A stretch of 64,000 nucleotides of DNA from Arthrobacter sp. Y81 (GTDB taxonomy: Bacteria > Actinomycetota > Actinomycetes > Actinomycetales > Micrococcaceae), in NCBI RefSeq assembly GCF_002929335.1, contig NZ_PJIL01000008.1:124001-188000 (forward strand), in the 5' to 3' direction. The notes beneath the pieces are model-generated. The model was given only the letters and a program-made list of their open reading frames with translations, did no database searches and had not been told where the DNA came from. Shown here in pieces: positions 55,972-64,000 of the stretch; within the stretch, counting starts at the first letter, position 1; each line of letters opens with the position of its first letter. The translations under genes and the position numbers were made by a program.

Positions 55972-57078
55972 ATGGCAGTCGATGGATCAGGACGGGTGCA
56001 CCTTCTGGGTTCCGTCCAACTGCTTCATCCCGAACAGCAGACCTTCGATCAGATGCTGGATGGCTGGCGCAACCAGCAGCTCTCGCGCAACCTGAAGTTC
56101 GACACGATTGACCAGCACATCCGTTACGTTCGCAGGTTCATGGATCATGTGAATGAATTTCCGTGGCATTGGACGCCGGCCCATGTTGAGGAGTATTTCG
56201 GGGATCTGCGCTCGATCCGACACTTGAGTCACTCGACTTTGCGCGCCCACCAGTCCGCGCTGCGTCACTTCACGTCCTATGTCGCCAACCCTGATTATGG
56301 CTGGGACCGGGTCTGCGAACAGCGCTTTGGTACCCATCCGGCCCAGGTTTTCTACGAGTGGAACACCGCACCGCACGTGCAGGAATTCGAAGGCCGCCCG
56401 TCCAAGCGCCCCTTCACCAAAGAGGAGCTCCAGAAGCTCTTCGACCGCGCCGACGACGAGGTCGAACTCATTGAGGCCACCGGCAAGAACGGTTGGCAGG
56501 CGGCCTACCGCGACGCGGTCATGCTCAAATTGGCCTACTCCTACGGGCTTCGGTTCAATGAGCTGCGGCACCTGCAGACCGTCGACTTCGCAACCAACCC
56601 GCACGCGCGCAAGTTCGGGAAGTTCGGGGTCTGCAAAGTCCGGTTCGGCAAGTCCCGCAAAGCATCACCGCCCAAGCCCCGCAGCGTCCTGACAGTCTTC
56701 GACTGGACCGCCGGCGTCCTCGAGGATTGGCTCGCCAACGGCCGAGGAACCCTTCACAGCCTCGTACTCTTCCCCAGCGAACGCGGCGGACTGATCGTCG
56801 AGTCCACGCTCCTGCGGCGCCTCCGCCGGTATCTAAACGAGCTGGGGATGCCTTCGGACGGGCTCGACCTGCATTCCCTGCGGTGCTCCTATGCCACGCA
56901 CCTGTTGGAGGCCGGATGGGATCCTAGATTCGTGCAACACCAAATGGGTCACGAGTACGCCTCCACCACCGGCATCTACCAATTCGTCAGCGACGACTTC
57001 CGCAGCACCACGCTGCGGGCGTCCCTGGACCGCACGATGAACCAGGCACTCGGCAAACACGCGGGAGGTCATCGATGA
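55972..57078 (+). CDS. tyrosine recombinase/integrase
   Basis: A 368-residue site-specific recombinase. The N-terminal core-binding domain is about residues 20-120; the catalytic domain shows the first Arg in YSYGLRFNELRHL, HSLRCSYATHLLEAG (HxxR), and HEYASTTGIYQF with the second His and the Tyr nucleophile. All RHRHY elements are present, so it should be active. ATG 55972 is chosen for GGGAGGCGG upstream. It overlaps the next gene by 4 bp (ATGA). Confidence 0.93.
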   Translation: MAVDGSGRVHLLGSVQLLHPEQQTFDQMLDGWRNQQLSRNLKFDTIDQHIRYVRRFMDHVNEFPWHWTPAHVEEYFGDLRSIRHLSHSTLRAHQSALRHFTSYVANPDYGWDRVCEQRFGTHPAQVFYEWNTAPHVQEFEGRPSKRPFTKEELQKLFDRADDEVELIEATGKNGWQAAYRDAVMLKLAYSYGLRFNELRHLQTVDFATNPHARKFGKFGVCKVRFGKSRKASPPKPRSVLTVFDWTAGVLEDWLANGRGTLHSLVLFPSERGGLIVESTLLRRLRRYLNELGMPSDGLDLHSLRCSYATHLLEAGWDPRFVQHQMGHEYASTTGIYQFVSDDFRSTTLRASLDRTMNQALGKHAGGHR

Positions 57079-57413
57079 AGCGCGAAGTCGAATACACGTG
57101 GCGGCTCTCCGAGCTGATGGCGGCCCGGGGCCTTCACAACACCACCGACCTCATCCCGCTGCTCGCCGAGCGCGGAATCATCCTGTCCCGGCCCCAGGTC
57201 TACCGCATCGTCAACCAGAAGCCCGAACGAGTCGCCCTGCAGGTCATCGCAGCGATCTGCGACATCTTCTCCTGCGGCCCCGAAGACCTCATCACCGTCA
57301 CCGCAGCCGACGTCCGCGCCCGCAAGACCGGAACCGCCAACTCCCCCAATGTCGTGGACCTCAACCGCAGCGTCCGCCCGCGCCGCGCCCGCATCATCGA
57401 CGATGACCACTGA
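57075..57413 (+). CDS. XRE-like helix-turn-helix protein of the recombinase operon
   Basis: A 112-residue DNA-binding protein with a Cro/C1-type helix-turn-helix (LIPLLAERGIILSRPQVYRI, then KPERVALQVIAAICDIF, CGPEDLI) and a basic C-terminal tail. It is translationally coupled to both neighbours: ATGA overlap with the recombinase and an 11-bp overlap with the next gene. Probable role: regulator or directionality factor of the element (inference). Confidence 0.85.
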   Translation: MKREVEYTWRLSELMAARGLHNTTDLIPLLAERGIILSRPQVYRIVNQKPERVALQVIAAICDIFSCGPEDLITVTAADVRARKTGTANSPNVVDLNRSVRPRRARIIDDDH

Positions 57414-59130
57414 ACACCCGGAAGGACTCACCCCGCGCAACACCGTCCGCGGCCGGCCCCGCACAACCGGAACCGTCCAGTGCGCCCGTTGCGGCCGCAA
57501 CGCCGGCAGGACCAGGGCAACCTGGCCGGAAGGCAAGATCTGCGGTCCCTGCTTTACCGTGGCGACCCGCACCCACGGCACCTGCCCCGGATGCGGGCAG
57601 CACAGGCTGCTCCCCGGCCCACCCGCACAGGATGGAGGACCGCGGTGCGCACCGTGCGCCGGCATCCTTCACGACTTCCACTGCGCCCGCTGCAACCAGG
57701 AAGGTGAGTTCTACCGCCGCGGCATCTGCGCCCGCTGCGCACTCCGGGACGACCTCACCGCCTTGCTGCTCACGAACCCGGCCGATCCGACAACCGCCAA
57801 CCGCCTGATCGATGTCCTCTGCCAGGCCGATCGACCGGAAAGCATCATTACCTGGAAACGCTCCGCCAAAGTCCAGACGCTCCTGACCTCCATCTCGAGC
57901 GGCAAGACTCCCCTGACCCACGACGGCCTCGACAGTCACCGCGAAACGGCAGGACGGGCAGCCGACCATCTCCGGGCGCGACTCGTGCATCACGGGCTCC
58001 TCCCCCACCAGGACCCCTACCTGAACCGCTTCGAAGCCTGGATCGATGACAAGCTGCGCCCCCTGCCGGCCGAAGTTGCCAAACCCGTCGAGCACTTCGC
58101 CAAATGGCACCATCTCCGACGCATCCGCGCCATGGCAACGCCGGACAAAACGGTCCAAAGCCCGGTGCACGCGGCCAAACAGGAGATCACTGAGACCATC
58201 AAGTTCCTCGACTGGCTCTGGAAGACCCACCATCGCACCGCCGCCACCTGCACCCAGCAGGACGTGGACACCTGGCTCACGACCGGACCGACCACCAGAA
58301 AAGCCATCCGGACCTTCTTCATCTTCGCGAAAAAGACCGGCACGAACATGCGCGTCGAAATCGGGCACTACTCCGCCAAAGGCCGGCCGGCCATCCCGCA
58401 GGAACAACACCTTGCCTGGCTAAAGGAACTGCTCACCGGAACGAGCGAGTCCCTGCCCTACAGAGTCGCCGGGACACTGCTCCTCCTCTATGCCCAACCA
58501 CTGGTCCGGGTGGCCGCGCTCCGCACAGACGCGGTCATCATCGACGCGGGCGCGATCACTATCGCCCTTGGCACGCATCCGGTGGCCGTCCCACAGCCTT
58601 TCGCGGAACTCCTCAGACAGCACCTCCGGAACCGCCCCAACCTCCGAACAGCATCAGGCACGGAAAGCCACTGGCTCTTCCCCGGAACCAGGGCAGGGCA
58701 GCACCTCCACCCGAACACCATCATGCTCCGGCTCCGCGGCCTCGGAATTGAACTGCTCGGCGCACGAAACACGGCCCTGGACGAGCATCTCGCCGTAACA
58801 CCGGCACCACTGGTCGCCGACGCACTCGGCTACAGCTACCAGGTCGCGTTCCTCCACGCCGACGCCGCCGGCGACGCATGGTCCCGCTACGTCGACCAGC
58901 GGACTGAACCCCGAATGAACCGAGCAACCCGATTTTCAACCGAGGCGGAAATCGGACGCGAAGAACCCGTAAATGAACTTTGCCCCCACGAATACGCTCA
59001 TTGCACCGAAAATGCGAGCATTTGGAAGCCAAGGTGGTTCACCAGTCCCGCGCGCCTTCAACTCCGGAGAGAAGAGCCGATCGCTCGGCCACGAGAGAAC
59101 GGCCCAGCTCCACTTCCCGCTCAGTTATAA
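57403..59130 (+). CDS. zinc-finger protein with degenerate tyrosine-recombinase domain
   Basis: 575 residues. The N-terminal 120 residues carry at least five Cys-x2-Cys-type pairs (CARCGRNAG, CGPCF, CPGCGQH, CAPCAG, CARCNQ, CARCAL), i.e. several zinc ribbons. Residues about 220-330 look like a core-binding domain. Residues about 340-500 resemble a tyrosine-recombinase catalytic fold, but the HxxR and His-box residues appear replaced (GARN, LGYS), leaving a possible Tyr (WSRY). It may be a DNA-binding partner rather than a second enzyme. The last about 30 codons overlap the antisense gene at 59039-60253 and may be read-through into flanking DNA. Confidence 0.75.
   Translation: MTTEHPEGLTPRNTVRGRPRTTGTVQCARCGRNAGRTRATWPEGKICGPCFTVATRTHGTCPGCGQHRLLPGPPAQDGGPRCAPCAGILHDFHCARCNQEGEFYRRGICARCALRDDLTALLLTNPADPTTANRLIDVLCQADRPESIITWKRSAKVQTLLTSISSGKTPLTHDGLDSHRETAGRAADHLRARLVHHGLLPHQDPYLNRFEAWIDDKLRPLPAEVAKPVEHFAKWHHLRRIRAMATPDKTVQSPVHAAKQEITETIKFLDWLWKTHHRTAATCTQQDVDTWLTTGPTTRKAIRTFFIFAKKTGTNMRVEIGHYSAKGRPAIPQEQHLAWLKELLTGTSESLPYRVAGTLLLLYAQPLVRVAALRTDAVIIDAGAITIALGTHPVAVPQPFAELLRQHLRNRPNLRTASGTESHWLFPGTRAGQHLHPNTIMLRLRGLGIELLGARNTALDEHLAVTPAPLVADALGYSYQVAFLHADAAGDAWSRYVDQRTEPRMNRATRFSTEAEIGREEPVNELCPHEYAHCTENASIWKPRWFTSPARLQLRREEPIARPRENGPAPLPAQL
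59010..59023. repeat. inverted repeat near the end of the recombinase trio
   Basis: AAATGC-GA-GCATTT, perfect 6-bp arms, inside the 3' part of the third gene just before it overlaps the next gene. Candidate right end or crossover site of the element. Confidence 0.4.
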
Positions 59131-60253
59131 CCGTGTTGAGTGCGGCGAACAACTCCTCGCGCTCCTCCGTCTCGATGAACGGGGACCGCCCATCGAGGCG
59201 ATTGAACGCTAGCGCATATTCGCGCCCGAGGTCCATCAAACGGGCCAAGGTGGACTCATCTGGCTGAGGGCCGACCATAGCGAGAACTTCGCGCCGCGTC
59301 TTCTTGAATTGTTCGACAGCTTTCTTGAAGCGGGCTGCCGTAATGTGCTCGCGCCCGTCCCAGTCGCGAAGCGGGTTCTCAAGATTCTCTTGCACCCACT
59401 CGGGTTTGCGTGCCTTCGAGATGTTGACGCTCGTGCCGTTAACCACCTCTGACCGCCACCGGGCCCGCATCGCAAGGGCATACTCGTGAGGCACGCTATG
59501 TAAGTCGAGGTATTCCAGATCGGGAACTTCGGCCGGGAGCACGCAGTCCGCCTTCGTCATGCCGAATAAGTCGGAGATGAAAAGGCCCTTGAGCGAGCTG
59601 AGCCGGTTGAGTTTGCCCGCGTTCGCGAACTGCCCGAGGCTTCCGCCGAGCGTCAGACTTGTCAGGTTGGGGAAGATGGCTGTGAGCCGGCCGCCGTCTA
59701 CTTCGGACAGACCCGTCGCCTTGAGGCTGCGTACCGCGTTTTGGGATGGTGCGCCATCGGCGAGGGCCTGCTCAAGTTCCGCAGGGGTCAGTTCGAGCGC
59801 GCCTGTTTCTTGCCAGTCACGTTCGCCCCGGTCCCACGCGCGTTGTCGGGCAAGTTGGTCACCCACGCGCCAGCGGCTGGTGTAGCTATTCGACCGCTGA
59901 TCGTGCACCAGTGGCAGCCTGCCGAGGACTCGATAACCCCGAGGGAGCACCCAGTCGCAGTTGGCGTGGGACAAACTCCCGTTCCAGGAATGGTGGGTGA
60001 GCCGGAGCGGCTCAACTTCACCCAAGTCATCCGTTGTGGACGGCTCGGGACCCGACCAATCGAGTTCGAGCACGCCGACCTTCTTCCAATCGGGGTCGAT
60101 GTTCGTGACCTGGGCAGCGACCCACTCACCAAGAAGGTCGTTCGGGCAGACGACGACGTCCCCGACGCTCAGGGGGCGCGGCGGACCGTCCAAAGTTGCT
60201 GGTGACACGTTGGCAATCCTACGGAGCATCTGGAAATACTCAAACGAATACAC
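59039..60253 (-). CDS. unknown protein with leucine-rich-repeat-like segment
   Basis: A 404-residue soluble protein. Residues about 20-130 look beta-rich (GDVVVCPNDLLGEWVAAQV, GVLELDWSG); residues about 185-260 contain a leucine-rich-repeat-like run (IFPNLTSLTLGGSL, LNRLSSLKGLFISD, PDLEYLDLHSV); the C-terminal third is helical and charged. I do not recognise a family or catalytic residues. The GTG at 60253 lacks a ribosome-binding site; ATG 60229 is an alternative. Its 3' end overlaps the recombinase-like gene by 92 bp tail to tail. It belongs to the accessory block. Confidence 0.6.
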   Translation of the reverse strand: MYSFEYFQMLRRIANVSPATLDGPPRPLSVGDVVVCPNDLLGEWVAAQVTNIDPDWKKVGVLELDWSGPEPSTTDDLGEVEPLRLTHHSWNGSLSHANCDWVLPRGYRVLGRLPLVHDQRSNSYTSRWRVGDQLARQRAWDRGERDWQETGALELTPAELEQALADGAPSQNAVRSLKATGLSEVDGGRLTAIFPNLTSLTLGGSLGQFANAGKLNRLSSLKGLFISDLFGMTKADCVLPAEVPDLEYLDLHSVPHEYALAMRARWRSEVVNGTSVNISKARKPEWVQENLENPLRDWDGREHITAARFKKAVEQFKKTRREVLAMVGPQPDESTLARLMDLGREYALAFNRLDGRSPFIETEEREELFAALNTVITEREVELGRSLVAERSALLSGVEGARDW

Positions 60254-60417
60254 CCGAACCTGATACGCAGAGGTGCCAGTAGAACTAATTCGACTGCTGG
60301 CTCTGCAGAACGGGACTCAGTGATACTGCTTCCCCGTGTGCGGGTACCCGGACGCTGAAGTCGGCGCGTGGGACGCCGCGGGTGCGGGCCACTCCCCTGC
60401 GGTCTAAGGCTCGCTCT

Positions 60418-61188
60418 TCAGGCCAGTTGTGTGAGAATGACGGGTCCGGATTCCGTGATGGCGATCGTGTGCTCGGAGTGCGCAGTCCGGCGGCCATTGG
60501 AACTGCGCAAGGTCCACCCGTCAGGAGCTGTAACGAGTTTGCTGGTGCCGTCCATGACCCAGGGTTCTACTGCCAAAAGCAGTCCGGGGCGAAGCACGTA
60601 TCCGCGTCCGGGTGCACCGATGTTCGGTATATGCGGGTCCTGATGCATGGTGCTTCCAACACCGTGCCCGCCAAATTCGGTGTTGACCTCAAAGCCTGCT
60701 GATTCGAGCACTGAGCCAATCGCATGGGAAATATTTCCAAGACGCGCTCCGGACTGGGCGGCATGGATACCGGCCAGAAGCGCCTTCTCCGTGGTTTCAA
60801 TCATGTGCCCGTCCACAGGCGCGTGGGACTCCCCCACAACGAAGCTGATGGCGGAATCAGTGACCCACCCGTTAACGCTTGCTGCGAAATCAAGGGTCAG
60901 TAGATCCCCATCCCTCAGAACGTAGTCATAAGGAAGTCCGTGCAAAACGGCATCGTTAACGGAGGTGCAGATGACTTTTCCGAAGGGGCCGCGCCCAAAT
61001 GAAGGGGCGTAGTTGACATAACACGAGCGGGCTCCAGCCATCCGAATCATCGAAGCTGCCCAATCATTTATTTCCAGGAGATTCGTCCCGGGCCCGATTC
61101 TCTCCCTCAAGTCCGACAGAGTCTTCGCCACGAACTGGCCGGAGAGACGTGCCGCGTCAACTTCTCGAGGCGTGAGTAGCTCAATCAA
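60418..61188 (-). CDS. map: methionine aminopeptidase, type I
   Basis: Removes N-terminal methionine from proteins. The 256-residue enzyme has the five metal ligands: Asp in LLTLDFAASVNGW and Asp in VTDSAISF, His in GGHGVGSTMH, Glu in LAVEPWVM and Glu in HSEHTIAI; the substrate-binding His is in LHGLPYDY. No N-terminal zinc finger or extension. The start is TTG 61188 with GGAGG 5 nt upstream, better than TTG 61200. Probably an additional copy, because it lies in accessory DNA and is divergent from an XRE regulator with a shared palindrome. Confidence 0.92.
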   Translation of the reverse strand: MIELLTPREVDAARLSGQFVAKTLSDLRERIGPGTNLLEINDWAASMIRMAGARSCYVNYAPSFGRGPFGKVICTSVNDAVLHGLPYDYVLRDGDLLTLDFAASVNGWVTDSAISFVVGESHAPVDGHMIETTEKALLAGIHAAQSGARLGNISHAIGSVLESAGFEVNTEFGGHGVGSTMHQDPHIPNIGAPGRGYVLRPGLLLAVEPWVMDGTSKLVTAPDGWTLRSSNGRRTAHSEHTIAITESGPVILTQLA

Positions 61189-61192
61189 TGAT

Positions 61193-61240
61193 TCCTCCAA
61201 GTAGTACCGTTATTATTATAACGGTACTACTCTTGGAGGA
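61193..61240. promoter_or_regulatory. palindromic operator/promoter of the map-XRE divergon
   Basis: GTAGTACCGTTAT (61201-61213) and ATAACGGTACTAC (61218-61230) form a perfect 13-bp dyad around TATT; the flanks TCCTCCAA (61193-61200) and TTGGAGGA (61233-61240), which hold both ribosome-binding sites, continue the symmetry with a 2-bp offset. The centre holds TATAAT for map (minus, 61220-61215) and TATTAT for the XRE gene. Confidence 0.75.
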
Positions 61241-61512
61241 TGGTTAGAGTCCCGCTAAGCCCAGAAGACATCCGAGCAGGGCAGCTCCTCGGCGAGATGC
61301 TGCGTCACGCCCGGGGGGAACGGACACTGGTCCAAGTCGCTCTTGGTGCAGGTATATCCCCTGAGACACTCCGGAAAATCGAGACGGGTCGGATCGCAAC
61401 ACCGTCATTCATGATTGTGGCTGCCCTCGCCGACGAACTGGCCCTCTCCCTGGATGCCATCCAGGGAACGCTACGAAGGTCATCAGCTGAGAAGCTCGAT
61501 GTAGCTTCCTGA
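61240..61512 (+). CDS. XRE-family helix-turn-helix regulator
   Basis: A 90-residue Cro/C1-type repressor: MLRHARGERTLVQVALGAG then ISPETLRKIETGRIATPSF (helix-turn-helix with the ETGR turn), and a hydrophobic helix for dimerisation (VAALADELALSLDAI). It probably binds the palindrome that covers its own promoter and that of map. The ATG at 61240 directly abuts GGAGG, an unusually short spacing, so translation may be weak or the mRNA start different. Confidence 0.85.
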   Translation: MVRVPLSPEDIRAGQLLGEMLRHARGERTLVQVALGAGISPETLRKIETGRIATPSFMIVAALADELALSLDAIQGTLRRSSAEKLDVAS

Positions 61513-61613
61513 GCGCATCTCCCGCCGGGCTGTTCGAGGCTGCCGGGTCCCGCTGAGCCTTCTGAATATCGCGGTGTTCATCGCCGAAACCTGGCTCCGG
61601 CTGCGCCTCACGA

Positions 61614-62555
61614 CTATGGATCCCGATGGTCAAGGGCGTCAAGGAGTCGCCTGACCGAGCCGCCGAGGTTCCACTCGGTGGCAAGACGTTCGAGTTCGGC
61701 GCGCGACTCGCCGACCACGGAGTGCAGCTGCGCGCCTGCCTCGTCGAGCGACGGCAGCTCGAGGTCGCGGACGACCTTCACGACCCTGGGCGCGACCTCG
61801 AGGTAGTCCGCAGCCGCGTCCAGCTTCGACCGCACGGAGGCGGGCACCCCGCTTTCGGCATCCGCTGCCGCCGCGAGCAGCCGGTCGAGGGTGCCGTGCT
61901 CGCCGAGCAGCGACGCGGCAGTCTTCTCGCCGATTCCGGCGACGCCCGGCAACCCGTCGGAGGCATCGCCGCGGAGGGTCGCGTAATCGGCATACTGTTC
62001 AGGCAGCACACGGTACTTGCCGACGACAACGACGTCGGTCACGACTTCGAGATTCTTCATTCCGCGCGCGGTGTAGATCACCCGTACCTGACGGGCGTCG
62101 CTGACGATCTGGAAAAGGTCGCGGTCGCCCGTCACCACGTCGACCGGAAGCCCGGCGTGGCTGGCGTAGGTGCCGACGACGTCGTCGGCCTCATGCTCCG
62201 CGGCCCCCACGACGGCGATGCCGGCGAGGTCGAGCACGCGTCGGATCATCGGAATCTGCACCTCGAGCGCATCCGGCACGACTTCCACATCGGCGGCACC
62301 GGCCACCACCGTGGCGACCCGGTGCGACTTGTAGCTGGGGATCAGGTCCACCCGCCATTGCGGACGCCAATCATCGTCCCAGCACGCAATGAGATGCGTC
62401 GCCTCGTAATCGGTCGTGAGCCGCGCAATCATGTCGAGCAGGCCGCGGACGGCGTTCACCGGCGTTCCGTCGGCGCGGCGGATCGTGTCGGGCACGCCAT
62501 AGAAGGCGCGGAAGTACAGCGACGCAGTGTCGAGAAGCATCAGGCGATGAGGCAT
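61614..62555 (-). CDS. 5'-3' exonuclease (PolI N-terminal domain-like, stand-alone)
   Basis: A 313-residue flap endonuclease-type nuclease acting on DNA (or RNA primers) without a fused polymerase. It has MLLDTASLYFRAFYGVP with the first acidic residue, EHEADDVVGTYA, VVTGDRDLFQIV and the helix-3-turn-helix GVAGIGEKTAASLLGEHG. ATG 62555 begins the family sequence; the open frame upstream to 62849 is not protein-like. CAGGAT is 5 nt upstream of the ATG. Actinobacteria commonly have such a stand-alone copy next to PolA encoded elsewhere. Confidence 0.92.
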   Translation of the reverse strand: MPHRLMLLDTASLYFRAFYGVPDTIRRADGTPVNAVRGLLDMIARLTTDYEATHLIACWDDDWRPQWRVDLIPSYKSHRVATVVAGAADVEVVPDALEVQIPMIRRVLDLAGIAVVGAAEHEADDVVGTYASHAGLPVDVVTGDRDLFQIVSDARQVRVIYTARGMKNLEVVTDVVVVGKYRVLPEQYADYATLRGDASDGLPGVAGIGEKTAASLLGEHGTLDRLLAAAADAESGVPASVRSKLDAAADYLEVAPRVVKVVRDLELPSLDEAGAQLHSVVGESRAELERLATEWNLGGSVRRLLDALDHRDP

Positions 62556-62718
62556 AACTGATCCTGACACGGCCGCACCGGATCGCGTTGGATCCCAGCG
62601 GTTTTGTGTTCGACGCCGGGGCCGTACCGGGCATGTGCAGGTCAGCCGCGGCTTCTCCCGGCCGCCACACCGCCGTGCATCTGTTGCGGAGCCGGGGACG
62701 TCAGGCAGAATGTGCCAC

Positions 62719-64000
62719 ATGGGGCGTTGGAGCGAGGAGAAAGTGATCAGCGCCGCGCCCGACCCATCTTCCCTGGCAGCCGCCCGAAAGCTGACCCGTC
62801 CGGGTCCATGGTCCGAAACAGGCAGCAACGACGTCCTGGTCTGGGGCAAGTGCCAGGGCAGCGGACAGACTCCCTATCAGGTGAGCGTGGACATCGCCGC
62901 TCCCGCATACCGGTGCTCGTGTCCGAGCCGGAAGTTCCCGTGCAAGCACGCGCTGGCGCTGCTTCTTCTATGGGCCCGGGAGGAATTGGCCGACGGCGGC
63001 TCGGAGACTGCCGGCTTCGCTGAGGAATGGGCCGCCCAGCGGGCGGACCGGGCGGTCGCCCGGGAGCGCCGCCAGTCGGAGCAGCAGACGGATCCGGCAG
63101 CACAGGCGAAGCGGCTCGCTGACAGGCTGGCGCTGATGGATGCGGGGATCGCCGACTTCGCCCGCTGGCTGACGGACCTTGTACGGACCGGCCTGGCCTC
63201 CGCCCGCAACCAACCGTATTCCTGGTGGGACGGTGTGGCAGGACGCTTGGTCGACGCGCAGCTGCCGGGTCTGGCCGAGCAAGTGCGGGCAATGGGTTCG
63301 GATGTCCATGCCCGGGCCGATTGGGCTGACCACCTGCTCCTGCGATCCGGCCGCTGGTGGGCCATGACCAAAGCCTGGAGCATACGGGACGAACTGACTC
63401 CCGCTGAGTTTGCCGACCTTCGGGTGGCAGTAGGGTGGGCAACTGCGTCGGCCGAGGTCCAGTCCTCGGAGGCCCTCCCCGGTCCGTGGCTGGTGCTCGG
63501 TGCCCACCGCAGTGATGACGGTCGGCTCCAGCAGCAACGTACCTGGCTGCGCGGACCCGACGGAACGGTGGTGCTGGTGCTCGATTTTGCCGCCCAGGGT
63601 GAAGTCCTCGCGACACCCCAGCTCGCGGGCGCCCTGTTGGACGTCGCCGTCGCACGGTATCCCGGCTCCGCACCGCAGCGGGCGATGTTCACCAGTCCGA
63701 TAGCCCCGCGGGGATTGGCCGACGGCCTCGGTGAGGGCTGCAGCATTGCCCAGGCGTTGGACTTGGAATCGGCTGCGGTGGCGCTCTCGCCGTGGCGCGG
63801 GCGCCACCCCGTGCTCTTCGCCGGGGTGCGTGTCTGTCCGGGTGAGCCTGGCTGGCTGCTGGACAGTGCCGGCGACGCCCTCCCTTTGGTCGGCGCGCCC
63901 GCGGACTCCCTGCTGGCGCTGACCGGCAGCCATCCGATCCACGTGTTTGGAGAACTGGAGGACGGCCGCGTACGGCCGCTGTCCGTCGTCGTCGATGGAG
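62719..64000 (+). CDS. SWIM zinc-finger protein, C-terminus outside window
   Basis: At least 427 residues, open to the right edge. The SWIM zinc finger is YRCSCPSRKFPCKHALALLL at about residues 55-74 (CxCx6CxH). The rest is helical with Trp-rich patches and no known enzyme motif. In many actinobacteria such genes start a cluster with a MoxR-type AAA ATPase and VWA-domain proteins; whether that follows cannot be seen here. ATG 62719 has CAGAAT 7 nt upstream; 62710 is an in-frame alternative. Confidence 0.85.
   Translation, partial: MGRWSEEKVISAAPDPSSLAAARKLTRPGPWSETGSNDVLVWGKCQGSGQTPYQVSVDIAAPAYRCSCPSRKFPCKHALALLLLWAREELADGGSETAGFAEEWAAQRADRAVARERRQSEQQTDPAAQAKRLADRLALMDAGIADFARWLTDLVRTGLASARNQPYSWWDGVAGRLVDAQLPGLAEQVRAMGSDVHARADWADHLLLRSGRWWAMTKAWSIRDELTPAEFADLRVAVGWATASAEVQSSEALPGPWLVLGAHRSDDGRLQQQRTWLRGPDGTVVLVLDFAAQGEVLATPQLAGALLDVAVARYPGSAPQRAMFTSPIAPRGLADGLGEGCSIAQALDLESAAVALSPWRGRHPVLFAGVRVCPGEPGWLLDSAGDALPLVGAPADSLLALTGSHPIHVFGELEDGRVRPLSVVVDG

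Larger units (their letters stand above)
55972..59130 (+). mobile_element. candidate tyrosine-recombinase element (three-gene)
   Basis: Three overlapping plus-strand genes, a tyrosine recombinase, a helix-turn-helix protein and a zinc-finger recombinase-like protein, with dyads at both sides (55930-55944 and 59010-59023). Gene order resembles Tn554-like or recombinase-in-series elements, but the exact ends are not established. Confidence 0.5.

Noticed and set aside
55872-58920. CCCCGAATGA present at about 55873 and about 58910 as possible direct repeats of the mobile element
   Set aside because: Only 10 bp, and the second copy is ordinary coding sequence of the third gene; chance is likely.

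Overview
The window is high-GC actinobacterial DNA, most like the Arthrobacter group (Micrococcaceae). The support is a complete Pup-proteasome locus with a fused PafBC regulator, the mycothiol ligase MshC, RbpA, a type I polyprenol-phosphate mannose synthase, and many TANNNT -10 boxes placed 5-8 nt in front of start codons (leaderless mRNAs). The genus is inferred from gene content only.

Layout. (1) 1-7934: a minus-strand catabolic block. An acyl-CoA degradation operon (3-hydroxyacyl-CoA dehydrogenase, acyl-CoA dehydrogenase, acyl-CoA ligase, thiolase, TetR regulator, GAF-LuxR regulator) is followed by an MHS transporter that runs off the left edge. Its promoter carries two 17-bp operators. 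(2) 8000-13800: an eroded accessory zone with a cut-off beta-carbonic anhydrase, a DHFR-like fragment and a frameshifted alpha/beta hydrolase, mixed with small unknown genes and ending at tRNA-Leu(GAG). (3) 14000-24600: core metabolism (M20 peptidase, flavoprotein, aldo/keto reductase, UppP, MshC, PAC2 protein, HAD phosphatase, M50 protease, TrmI). (4) 24600-36500: arc-dop-pup-prcB-prcA-pafA, two FKBP isomerases, pafBC, tatA and tatC. Arc unfolds pupylated proteins into the PrcBA chamber, Dop matures Pup and removes it, PafA ligates it, and PafBC controls DNA-damage genes. (5) 36500-49850: HelY-like helicase, amidohydrolase, a 420-bp intergenic stretch that may hold a structured RNA, mannosyltransferase, RbpA with a SigR/SigH-type promoter, SPFH/NfeD pair, RlmA-like methyltransferase, S9 peptidase, peptide deformylase and a lipoprotein. 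(6) 49844-55422: a three-gene type III PKS operon (PKS, methyltransferase, flavin hydroxylase) divergent from a short UvrA-like ABC protein, with interleaved promoters. (7) 55423-61600: an accessory block with a tyrosine recombinase / HTH / zinc-finger recombinase-like trio, an unknown 404-aa protein, and a divergent methionine aminopeptidase / XRE pair whose whole intergenic region is a palindrome. (8) 61614-64000: a stand-alone 5'-3' exonuclease and the start of a SWIM zinc-finger gene.

The most interesting parts are the PKS/UvrA-like divergon, the map/XRE palindrome, the recombinase trio, the double operator of the acyl-CoA operon, the SigR-type rbpA promoter and the intergenic RNA candidate at 41.25-41.5 kb. 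All functional calls come from reading motifs; no database search was made.
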